Of a stretch of DNA of 64,000 nucleotides, positions 52,796 through 62,400 are shown one piece after another. Under the pieces are notes generated by a model. The model was given only the letters and a program-made list of their open reading frames with translations. It was not told the DNA's origin and did no database searches. Position numbers and translations under genes: made by a program. This DNA is from CAYZED01 sp964477445 (lineage in GTDB: Bacteria; Bacillota; Clostridia; Lutisporales; Lutisporaceae): positions 62,001-126,000 of the forward strand of contig CAYZED010000002.1 of the NCBI GenBank assembly GCA_964477445.1, written 5' to 3'. How positions within the stretch are numbered: position 1 is the stretch's first letter; each line of letters begins with the position of its first letter.

Positions 52796-54591
52796 ATTAA
52801 ACCTAACCTCTCTTTCGTCTCATTTACTCTTTTGAATAGTTCATTTAGCTTTTTCGAATCTTCTAAATCTGGATTGATTTCCATTTTTGTTTTCACATCA
52901 TCAATCAATTCTGTAACCGTCTGTATATTAATTGACTTTAGATCTAAAAGATCTTTTTCCACAAGTGGCTTAACCTCACCTAGCCATTTATCTAATCCCT
53001 TCTTTACCGATTTCATTAGCTTTGATTTCCATCGAGCATATTCATAAACAACCATAAATACTTCAACGATTACAGCTGCAACTATGGCTAATGACTTGAC
53101 AGAAGTTGCACCAAACTTTTTTAGAGCTTGCTTAAGTGCATTGTGTGTTTCTTTTTTAAATGTCTTGCCAAAGATATCTCCGACCACTTTTAAGTAATGG
53201 GATGCTGCATTTGCTACACCCGCACCACTACCACCAGCACCACCATACTTAGCAAAAAACTTCAACAATCCACTTTTCAAACCATTCTCCATCATGTTTC
53301 CAACTATATTTTTTGTTGCCTTGTCCAAGTGATGCTCATATCTAATTGAAACATCTTTCTGAAATTTTGCTATTGCGGTGTTCAGCATATCTAAAACTCT
53401 ACGATCCAGATCATTGACTTCAATTTCTATATAATGATTAACTTCTTTAATTTCTTCTTTTGTGGCGAAAGGTAATGCATGTAAATTCACAAAAGTAATT
53501 GTCTCATCCATTTTCGATGCACCTTGGCAATCAATAGCATTAAGAATCCGATCTTCAATGCGCTCTCTTGCATCGCCTAGTCGTTTCATTGTACCTTCAA
53601 TGATATTTGAAAAAGATGGAATAATCTCTTCATCAATTACCTTTTGATAACTATCAATAAGCTGTTGAAAATCTTTCTTCAAGACTAGTCTTTCTTCATT
53701 ACTGATATTGATCATAACAAATCTACTATTGACATAATTTTCGCAAGCTCTAAACAAATCAAAAACATAATGCTCAAAAGCTTCATTCAGCAATTCTTTG
53801 TGGTTATCGCTATTTATTAATTTCTCAATATAACTCCATAGATCAGTTGCTTTCGGTAAGGAGTATCCGTAAGTTTCATCTTCTGGCCACTCAGGGCCAA
53901 GAAATACCGGCACTTCACAATGCAATAAGTCCTTTGCGTATCCAGTGATTTCCTTGATTCTCAGGCTTTCCATTTGCACATTTAATGGACATCGATTAAC
54001 TACTAGTACAATTTTCGCATCATCCCTAATCAATTCCTTCAAGAAACTAAGAAATGCATAATCATTTTCTTGAACTCCAATTTTATAAGCAACCGTATAA
54101 ACTACAACATCACTATTCGGAATAAATTCCTTAAGCACTATGTCATGTTCACTGATTAACGATCCATAGCCAGGAGTATCAAATAGTTTTAAGTTGTCAA
54201 AGTGAAAATCATTTTCAGCTTTCACTCTAGTTTCTATTCTTAACCGCTCTAATTGATCGTCAGGCTTTTTCGCCAGTGTGTCAAAAATCTTTTCATCAAT
54301 CACTTCCATTGTGGCATCTTTATTGATAGCATAATATGAAGTATCTTTATCTGTTAATACCACTTCAGTAATAGTTCCCGTGGTTGGCGTCGCACTTACA
54401 GGTAGCGTAGGCATCCCTATTAGTCCATTGATCAATGATGACTTTCCACTACTAGTCTCTCCTAAAAACATTACATAAGTATCAGGTTTACTGATGCGAG
54501 CTCTCAAGAATTTTGAAAGTGTTTTTAACTCTTTATTATCAATCTCATCAATTAGGCTATCAACTATTTCATAGCGTTCCATCAACTTCAT
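52792..54591 (-). CDS. Dynamin-like GTPase A
   Basis: The 599-residue protein has a dynamin-type G domain: P-loop FLGETSSGKSSLINGLIG (residues 44-51 for GETSSGKS), switch I TPTTGTITEVV near 69, and G3 FDTPGYGS at 137-144. The G4 position reads VVNRCPL (about 199), without the usual aspartate. The C-terminal half is helical stalk, with a Gly/Ala-rich loop near 440 and a hydrophobic span at about 500-519 (SLAIVAAVIVEVFMVVYEYA) as a membrane-insertion paddle. Bacterial dynamins tubulate or fuse membranes in response to damage or phage. It overlaps its upstream neighbour by four bases and its downstream neighbour by four. Confidence 0.87.
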   Translation of the reverse strand: MKLMERYEIVDSLIDEIDNKELKTLSKFLRARISKPDTYVMFLGETSSGKSSLINGLIGMPTLPVSATPTTGTITEVVLTDKDTSYYAINKDATMEVIDEKIFDTLAKKPDDQLERLRIETRVKAENDFHFDNLKLFDTPGYGSLISEHDIVLKEFIPNSDVVVYTVAYKIGVQENDYAFLSFLKELIRDDAKIVLVVNRCPLNVQMESLRIKEITGYAKDLLHCEVPVFLGPEWPEDETYGYSLPKATDLWSYIEKLINSDNHKELLNEAFEHYVFDLFRACENYVNSRFVMINISNEERLVLKKDFQQLIDSYQKVIDEEIIPSFSNIIEGTMKRLGDARERIEDRILNAIDCQGASKMDETITFVNLHALPFATKEEIKEVNHYIEIEVNDLDRRVLDMLNTAIAKFQKDVSIRYEHHLDKATKNIVGNMMENGLKSGLLKFFAKYGGAGGSGAGVANAASHYLKVVGDIFGKTFKKETHNALKQALKKFGATSVKSLAIVAAVIVEVFMVVYEYARWKSKLMKSVKKGLDKWLGEVKPLVEKDLLDLKSINIQTVTELIDDVKTKMEINPDLEDSKKLNELFKRVNETKERLGLI

Positions 54592-56357
54592 AATTGTTCA
54601 CCTTCAGCCTTTTTCATTAATTCCAAGTCAAATTTCAATACTTTCAATCGTTCATTTGAGTCTGCAACATTATATGCGCTTTGAATTTTTTTACAATTTT
54701 CTTCCTTCAAATAACTAAAGTATTCCTTTCTGTTATTCAAGTATTTATCAATTACATTAGTAATATCAGCTTCTACCGACTTATAGTTGTCAAGAATGAC
54801 TGCTCTAATTGAATTATAAAATGACTCAATATAAGGTTCTATTTCACTTTTCGTTGATCTACCTCGTGCTTTCACAATTTCTTTTTTTGTTGTGCCACCT
54901 AAGAAACTACAGATTACACTGACACCAAACATGGCCAAGAAACCAACCAAAGCTCCCACAGGTCCAGCAATAGCACCACCTACTACTGTCCCTAGCCATA
55001 CACCACCGCCAGCACCTACCAATTTAATTCCAATATCTAGTCCCTTTTCAAATTTGAAAGCCTCACCATTATTGAATATCATTGATTCATAATTTGTTGC
55101 ACTTTCACTTGAAATCAGAAGATTTATTTCATCAAGTTTATTCCTGATTTCTGTCATTACCTCGTCCATCTTATCAAAGGTTTGTTCAATGGTATCATTA
55201 ACACACTCATCCTGAATATCTATAAACGCTTGTGTCAATTGATCGCCATCTACAACCCCACCGTCTATCACCCGATATATTCCAACCCTCAGATTTTCCA
55301 TTTGCTCTCTTGCAATTTTCATGCTGAAAGTTTTAATCTCTCGATTTGTTTTCTTTAATAATGAACGTAATTCATCCACTTCAGACTCAATTTTTTCGGT
55401 ACTTTGCTTAAATTCAGTTTCGTTTTTATTGAGCGAACTTTGTAATTCATCAATAGACATCTGGTTCTCTTCAATTAATTTATTAATTTTATCTTTTATC
55501 TCATTTTCGAACTCTTCAATATGCTGCTTTGCGTATGCTAATAGTATTTCTTTTCGATCGTTAGTATATTTTTGTAGATAATTCAATAAATCTTTTAGAT
55601 TTGATTTCTCATACATATCTTTCTGTTCGTGAATAATACCATATGCAGCATCATAAGCATTCACTGCGACAATTGAATCCGCCTCTGCAATATTGATTTG
55701 CTGGGCAATATCAGTCAGTACCTTTTGATTAAAATCGATGGATTCCAATACTTCACGCTTTGATTCTCCAAATATGTTCTGAACAAATAGCACCTTTGAA
55801 AATGTCTTCCATACACTTTTTATAAATACTTCTTCTATCCTACGAATAGTTGGCACAGTAGGAATAATCATGATTGCAAAACAGAGATTCTTTATATATC
55901 TCATAGTTGTTTCTTGATTGTTTTTAGTCAAACTTCCTATACCAGGCAAATCAACCAAAACAATTCCAGTCTCTAGCATTTTATGATCTTTAAATACTAC
56001 AATGTGGGATACTCCCAAATGATTCCCCGAATTATAATTATTATCAACATAATGCTTTAAATCATCTTGTCTTTTTAACAATTCAAATGGCTTATCCCCG
56101 AAGTGAACTTCAATTCTTGCTTCAGCTCTAAATCGAATCTCTACTGGTACACAAGTCGTTTCATCAGCTTCGTTTGGCAAAACATTTTCGCCAATAATTG
56201 CATTTAACAGAGTACTCTTCCCCATTCCTTGCATTCCGATTACTGGAACTATTAATTCTGGTGACTCCGATAAATCAATAAATTTTCGGCTTAAATCGCC
56301 ATATAGTGCATCCCCTGAATATTTATTAAGAATATCTTTAACTTCGCTAGATAACAT
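54588..56357 (-). CDS. Dynamin-like GTPase B
   Basis: The ~589-residue protein has P-loop VIGMQGMGKSTLLNAIIG (about 41-50), a CVP switch region (DETTCVPVEIRF) and G3 VDLPGIGS at about 136-143. The G4 site reads LFVQNIFGE, again lacking the usual NKxD aspartate. A coiled-coil segment spans about 285-350 and a hydrophobic Gly-rich hairpin lies at about 447-489 (GGGVWLGTVVGGAIAGPVGA and GFLAMFGVSVICSFLGG), the expected membrane-insertion element. GAGGG lies eight bases before the ATG at 56357, which shares the stop of the coiled-coil gene. Confidence 0.87.
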   Translation of the reverse strand: MLSSEVKDILNKYSGDALYGDLSRKFIDLSESPELIVPVIGMQGMGKSTLLNAIIGENVLPNEADETTCVPVEIRFRAEARIEVHFGDKPFELLKRQDDLKHYVDNNYNSGNHLGVSHIVVFKDHKMLETGIVLVDLPGIGSLTKNNQETTMRYIKNLCFAIMIIPTVPTIRRIEEVFIKSVWKTFSKVLFVQNIFGESKREVLESIDFNQKVLTDIAQQINIAEADSIVAVNAYDAAYGIIHEQKDMYEKSNLKDLLNYLQKYTNDRKEILLAYAKQHIEEFENEIKDKINKLIEENQMSIDELQSSLNKNETEFKQSTEKIESEVDELRSLLKKTNREIKTFSMKIAREQMENLRVGIYRVIDGGVVDGDQLTQAFIDIQDECVNDTIEQTFDKMDEVMTEIRNKLDEINLLISSESATNYESMIFNNGEAFKFEKGLDIGIKLVGAGGGVWLGTVVGGAIAGPVGALVGFLAMFGVSVICSFLGGTTKKEIVKARGRSTKSEIEPYIESFYNSIRAVILDNYKSVEADITNVIDKYLNNRKEYFSYLKEENCKKIQSAYNVADSNERLKVLKFDLELMKKAEGEQL

Positions 56358-57088
56358 CAAATATTCCCTCTTTTCTTTTTATAAAACCAGCGCTTAAAAA
56401 ACGGTTCTTTTAGGTATGCTACTTCGTTTTTCAATTCAACTATGTTAGTGACAATCACATTTAATTGATCTTGAGTAAGTCGAATTGAATCATTCATAAT
56501 TTTACCATCAATTTTGATTAAGTCTAATATCTCCAACAATCCGGTATTGTAAGTCTGATTTAGAGAAACACTATATGCCATTTCCTTGAGTTCTTCTCCA
56601 TGTGATTTCATCTCAATATTTATTTTTTCATTTGCATTCTTTATGCTTTTGGAAAGTGATGAGATCTCTTCAACATTCCGAGAAAAACTTTTCTCCAACA
56701 TAGATTCCTGTTGCTTCAGAACCATATCAATCGCATTAGTTGTGGTCTTACAAGAAGAATCTATCATAGTTTGAAATTCTATTGTGTTTTCATGTAAGGA
56801 ACCTACTATAGACGCTATAATACTTTGGTCCTTTTGACATATAAGCAAATTATTATTAACTATTGATACGGACTCTTTCAACTCTTTACTTAACTTCTTC
56901 AACTGATCCAACTCGTCTGCATTGTTGGTGATCTCATCATTAATGGTCTCAATCGATTCATGAACACTCAAGACTCGTTGTCCAATGTCGATGATCTTAT
57001 TTTCTATTACAGTTGATAATTCTCGCTGTATTGATTCCATAACTTTTCTCGTTGTTTCATCTGCATGCATAAATACTCTTTGACTCAT
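56357..57088 (-). CDS. Coiled-coil protein encoded between two dynamins
   Basis: The 243-residue protein is unrecognised. Almost its whole length predicts as long helices with heptad spacing (SIETINDEITNNADELDQLK and EEISSLSKSIKNANEKINIE), ending in a basic aromatic tail (PFFKRWFYKKKRGNI) that might touch a membrane. AAGGAG lies just before the ATG. It ends one stop codon before dynamin B, so the two are coupled. It has no catalytic motif. A tether between dynamins is inferred from position only. Confidence 0.72.
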   Translation of the reverse strand: MSQRVFMHADETTRKVMESIQRELSTVIENKIIDIGQRVLSVHESIETINDEITNNADELDQLKKLSKELKESVSIVNNNLLICQKDQSIIASIVGSLHENTIEFQTMIDSSCKTTTNAIDMVLKQQESMLEKSFSRNVEEISSLSKSIKNANEKINIEMKSHGEELKEMAYSVSLNQTYNTGLLEILDLIKIDGKIMNDSIRLTQDQLNVIVTNIVELKNEVAYLKEPFFKRWFYKKKRGNI

Positions 57089-57102
57089 TCCAAAATTCTC
57101 CT

Positions 57103-59442
57103 TTATTGTTTTCTAATAATTTCGCCAATAGTGTCGGATACTTGCGGTGACAAAAACATAGAAAATTGAGTTTGAATTGCCCATAATGTTTCTGTTTCTT
57201 CTGTAATAGTCCGACATGGATGAAACTGGTTATCAACAAAAACCATGTTATAAATTGGATTTTCATGATTTATCATAAAACCAACTTCATTTTCAAAGCT
57301 AAACTCTTTTGTTAATAATTTCATTTCCCTCAGACCTTCAGCGACTACATTACCGTTAATTAATTCATTAAAATCTTGTACAACGAAAATCAACAAGTCT
57401 TCTTTATTTGTTTGTTTAAGCAAATCACTTTTATGTAGCTGATTTTTTGCTGATCCTGTTTGTATTGCATTAAACATAATAAATATATTTCGCTTCGATT
57501 CAGTATTGGGTAACTTGATTTTACTAGATTCCGTGTTAACTATTAACTTACACGGTGTATCATTAGCCTTGAAGAATCTATCGTAAAATTCACTACTCGT
57601 ATTTTGATCCCACGACACAATTATGTGATGCGACACGTCCCTGGCAGATTGACCTAGCAAGCTATCCAACGTAGTTTTATTTACCAAATTAATCAACATT
57701 TTAGCCAGCTTGTGAATTTGGAATACTGTGTTTGAAATTTCAATTTCATTTTTTGTTTCAGGTAATTCATTTGTACGTGGAGGTTCTGAATCTAAGTTAT
57801 TATTGATACTGTTAACTAAATCCAAATTTTGCAATACAGATTTCAAATCATTTACAATAGCTGAAACCACTTTCAAATTCATGTGCTGATTTAGCTTCTC
57901 GTTATAACTTTCTCGTTCTAAAATGATTGCAGCTTCTATATTTTTCAACGTGCCGTTTGTACTATCGTTCCATTTTTTAATTGTTTTTCCGTATTGCTCA
58001 TATGCTCGCTCAATGTATTTTCTAAGAGACCTTTCCGTTTCCTCTTCGTCTATAACAGAATAAGCTTCTTCTCGATATTCATATCCCCAGTCTTGCTTAA
58101 AAATATCGCCAAAAAATCTAGCAACGCCACTTCCAAAACTTTTTCTTTCTACACGGACTGATCTAGTTTTTTGCTTCATTTTAACAGTTGCATTGGGTAA
58201 ACCATTGAAACTTATAGCATCTCGCCTAGCGATATTTAAAGAATCAATTACTTTGTAAATGCTTTGATTGAAAGACAAAATTTCTTCACTTAAATTTTTC
58301 TCGATGGTACTGATTTTATCTCTAACCTTATCTACAAAGGTCTCATCAATTGAATTAGCTTGTTTCATATAATTAAGTATTTTATGACCATTCAACAGAT
58401 CCAATTGATTTTGAATTTTCATGAAAGTTTTCTCATACGCTCGCATTATTTCTTCTTCTACATTGTCAAAAATAAACCGCTGTACTAATTGATTCTTATT
58501 ATTTGTGAGTAAAACTTCCTCTTGTTCAATTAAGCGCCAAACCTTATCTCCTATTGTCCTAAATCGCTGATTCTGTATTCTAGGCTTTTGTGTGTTTACA
58601 ATCCACTTGACAGCATCGATAAACTGGTTATACTGTCGATTATCATACTTCTGCTTATTACATCGACCTTTCATTGATTCCACAGCTGACATCTGTATAA
58701 TTTGGCAAATACGCTTATCATTAATCTCCGATTCATCTATAATTCGTTGAACTCTTTTCCTATGGTCTTCTGCCACATCTTCAATAGTTTTCAATCCATC
58801 TAAGCTAGGTCGAAGGGCATCATACATATTCTGAACTATAATGATAGGGCAATTGAATTTAGCGATTACATTCAGTAAAGATTTCATTTTATAATCACTA
58901 TTTGTTTTAAATGTTGTTACAAAGATGCATACATCTATCGTCGGAATCAGTGTTTCTAAAGTCAACTTTTCATGTGTTTCCAATTTGTACGCATCCAGAC
59001 CTGGGCTATCTATAAGAAGTATTTCTTCTCCAAAACCAAAAGAAGGCGTAGATAATTCCACTTGCTTTACGTTTTCTTTATTGTTAATATTATAAGCTTC
59101 ATCCGTATAAAGTTTTACGATATCTGGTGTTAGTTTTTTTTCTGAATACTCTTTTATATTTCCATCTTGAAAATAAATAGTCATTTTTGAAACAGAACCA
59201 TAAGAACAGCTTACAAGTTGACTAGATGATGGCCTTACTGCTTCGGACAACAATTTATTTCCTAGTATGGCGTTAATTAATGTTGATTTTCCGCTACTTG
59301 TAACGCCAATAACTCCCACTCTAATCTTATCTTTCCCCCAATGATGCTTTCGCGAATTCAACCACTCAATATCAGAATTGTATCGCTCGTTTTGTCTTAA
59401 TAATAGTATGTTGAGTTCATCAATTAATTGTATTTCGTTCAC
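57103..59442 (-). CDS. Dynamin-like GTPase C with an extra C-terminal domain
   Basis: The ~779-residue protein has P-loop IGVTSSGKSTLINAILG (about residues 45-60), switch I RPSSSQLVSC, G3 LIDSPGLDAY near 145, and a complete-looking G4 IVQNMYDAL near 204. A helical stalk runs to about 560. The last ~170 residues form a separate alpha/beta-like module (HHIIVSWDQNTSSEFYDRFF, NIFIMFNAIQTGS, LLIFVVQDFNELING, VGFMINHENPIYNM), not recognised. I place the start at the GTG at 59440-59442, five bases after GGAGG. In-frame ATGs at 59454 and 59487 and an opening at 59544 overlap the helicase gene and lack such a site. No clear membrane span. Confidence 0.83.
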   Translation of the reverse strand: MNEIQLIDELNILLLRQNERYNSDIEWLNSRKHHWGKDKIRVGVIGVTSSGKSTLINAILGNKLLSEAVRPSSSQLVSCSYGSVSKMTIYFQDGNIKEYSEKKLTPDIVKLYTDEAYNINNKENVKQVELSTPSFGFGEEILLIDSPGLDAYKLETHEKLTLETLIPTIDVCIFVTTFKTNSDYKMKSLLNVIAKFNCPIIIVQNMYDALRPSLDGLKTIEDVAEDHRKRVQRIIDESEINDKRICQIIQMSAVESMKGRCNKQKYDNRQYNQFIDAVKWIVNTQKPRIQNQRFRTIGDKVWRLIEQEEVLLTNNKNQLVQRFIFDNVEEEIMRAYEKTFMKIQNQLDLLNGHKILNYMKQANSIDETFVDKVRDKISTIEKNLSEEILSFNQSIYKVIDSLNIARRDAISFNGLPNATVKMKQKTRSVRVERKSFGSGVARFFGDIFKQDWGYEYREEAYSVIDEEETERSLRKYIERAYEQYGKTIKKWNDSTNGTLKNIEAAIILERESYNEKLNQHMNLKVVSAIVNDLKSVLQNLDLVNSINNNLDSEPPRTNELPETKNEIEISNTVFQIHKLAKMLINLVNKTTLDSLLGQSARDVSHHIIVSWDQNTSSEFYDRFFKANDTPCKLIVNTESSKIKLPNTESKRNIFIMFNAIQTGSAKNQLHKSDLLKQTNKEDLLIFVVQDFNELINGNVVAEGLREMKLLTKEFSFENEVGFMINHENPIYNMVFVDNQFHPCRTITEETETLWAIQTQFSMFLSPQVSDTIGEIIRKQ

Positions 59443-59473
59443 TGCATCCTCCATTGAAGGCAAATCTAATATT

Positions 59474-62400
59474 TTAAGATTTCCCATTTCTAAAATCAAA
59501 CTTTGGCTTGCCAAGGCCAGTGACTTCAGTTGCTTTAACTTCAACCGCCTTTGGCTTTTCCTTTATTGGGATCACGGCCTTCTGTTTCCCCCGAAAGTCA
59601 AAAGTATGCGCGAATTCGCTTTTTTCTATCTTTTGCTCGACTTCATTTTTAACGACTTTTTGATCAGCCACCATCAATGGTTCTGCTGCTATTTCTGCTA
59701 TTTCTTCTTTTTCTTCAACCTCTGTATTATCGGCGCATATTGGGACATCTACCGCTTCGTCTTCGCTATACTCTAATGTGTCTTTATGAACATCAAGCAT
59801 ACGGGTCAACTGATCCATCGAATCCTTTGTTGGCATAGAAACAACCACTTTGAGGATTTCGTTATAATCAAGCTGTTCAACAACTTCATTCCTGTAAGCG
59901 CTCGCCTTAATCTTCACAACATTTAACAGCTCATCATTTACTTTCTTATCCGATTCTACGTCTTCAAATGATGGATGTATCCCATGCTTCATCAAAGAGT
60001 TCATTACATTCTTCATCGTCTGCTCAGGATAGCGATAGTACTCACTTCCCCTGATCCTTATAAAACGCCATCCCAAGCGCTCCAGTATTGCTTGCCTCGC
60101 AAGATCGTTATTCAAATTGTCGCTGGTATGGAACCGTTCACCATCACATTCCAGAGCTACTTTTTTATCGCCATATTGGATGACCATGTCAATCCTAAAA
60201 GCGCCAACTTTGAACTGCGGAATAACCTTATATCGTTCAGCCAATAGAAGCTTCATTACTTCCATTTCAAAAGGTGATTCGCTCATTGACAGCAGGTTGT
60301 CCTGATCACGATTAGGGTTTATCGCATATTTAATCAATTTTAATCTTAGATCATCCGATTTTAGATCAATATCCGGATTCAATGAATGAACTACCCACAA
60401 TTGATTCCTTGCACGGCTCACGGCAACATTGTAGCGCTTTCTGTATTTATCGTTGTTTCCATCTTCGCTTAGCAGTCGGAGTGGCCCGCCATTTTCATTT
60501 GGGCTATCAACTAAGCTTAGGATTATGATATCCCTTTCATCCCCTTGAAATTGAGGTGGTGTCCCGCATTGTATGCGTCTCTCCTCATACACGATTGGGT
60601 CAATAACTGCCTGAAGTTTTTTCTCGATTGCAGCACTTTGCTCATTGCCCAGCATCGAAATCACACCAATGGTTTGTCCCTTATATTCATCCATTTCTAA
60701 AAATGCTTGAATCAGAGATAATATATGATCCGCTTCAACTTCATTCACTTTCTTATTATTCCTTGATGCTCCGGCTACTCTGTATTCGACTACTGGTGGA
60801 TATATTGAAGTGCTTGAAGAATCCCTTAACGGCTTTATTCTGCCATTATAAGACAAATCATTGCTAAACCCGATGATTTCTGGCAAGCACCTAAAATGCT
60901 CAGTCAGCATAAGTGGCTTAAATCCTGATGATTTTGCCATATCATATAGAGATGTCAATCCGTTAAATAAATGGTTGTTTGGGATGCGTTCTAAATGTTG
61001 AGCTACCAAAGCATTTACTTCATCCGATTTAACACCAAAAGAATCTGGGCTAACCTGCTCATCATCGCCTACTATAATAACCTTTTTAGCCAAGTATAAT
61101 GCTGCAAGAGATAAAATATTCGCTTGGCTGGCCTCATCGATTATGATGACGTCAAATTTGTTGTTCCGCGGATCGAAGGCCTCCACAACTCTATTTAGTG
61201 GCATAATCCATATCGGTATTGCCATTTGACAAAGTGGCAGAAGTTCTCTAGCTTTCGCTTTCAGCATCGGTGCATTCTTTCCGGTTCCTTTGCCTATCTG
61301 TTTAACGGTATTTCTCCATCCTTGCAAGGCTTGATTTTGCTTGTCAGTCTGGTTCTTTATCTTTTCATACCACGCTTTTTCAAATGCGAGTGTCCTCGCA
61401 TTTTTCAGTAACATTACGTTGATTTGCTCAATATCAGCTTGGATTTTGGCAGGGTCAAGACCATCCAATCTTTCGATTTGATTCCTCAGTTGAAAATGCT
61501 TCCAAGCCCCATCTAAATGTTCCGGCATTGCGTTTTGTGAATGGATACCTTCTCGAAGTTCTATTTGCTTTGCAAGGGTTGGCGCTATTACTCTAATTCG
61601 AGACAAAAGATGCATTCTCTTTTCCGCTATTTCATTTTTTTCGATTAACGAATTTAATGCCTTCAAATGGCCACTATATGCGTTTTCATCAAGTTCATGA
61701 ACCGCAGTATAGAGAGCTTCGATATAAGAATTTGAATCAACGTAACCGCTAAGAAGCGCCTTATAATCTTGAATTTTCATATTTAAATCTTTCAAATCTT
61801 CATCATCTATTTTTGCCTGCAGCAAAGCTCGTGCCGACACTAAATAACTAAATGCAGCATCAAGATTGTCTATAGATGAAATGCGTGGAAGCCTCTTTTC
61901 CCTGACCCATTGAATACATTCTTCAACGCTTTTGAGAAGAGCTTCACAATCATTCCGATACCAGCTCAAAGCTGATACAATCTGATCTTTATACATTCGA
62001 ATTTTATTTTCAAAATCGTCAAATACCGGTTTATCGATATAAGTGATATCTGAAAGTAGTTTTCCAATTAATTTGATGAGATCTTGCTTTTCAATTTCAT
62101 AGGAAATAAGCTCATATGCTTTTATGAACTCATCTTTTGATTCAATTAATTTCCCATTTATTTTTATGGCGTCTCTTGTCCGCTTCCATTCACCCTTGGC
62201 TAATAACCCAATTGGTTTCTCTTTCCCTGAGTCCATTATGTTTTCAAGGGTTTCAAGCGCTGATTTACTAATAGTCGACTCTTCTATAGAAAAATCGTTA
62301 TTCAATTTCAGTTTTCTATAAGACTCATATTTTGTCTGTATTATTCCTGTCTTTTCAAGCACATCATCCCAAAGCCTCGGATATGTTGGATCAAATATCG

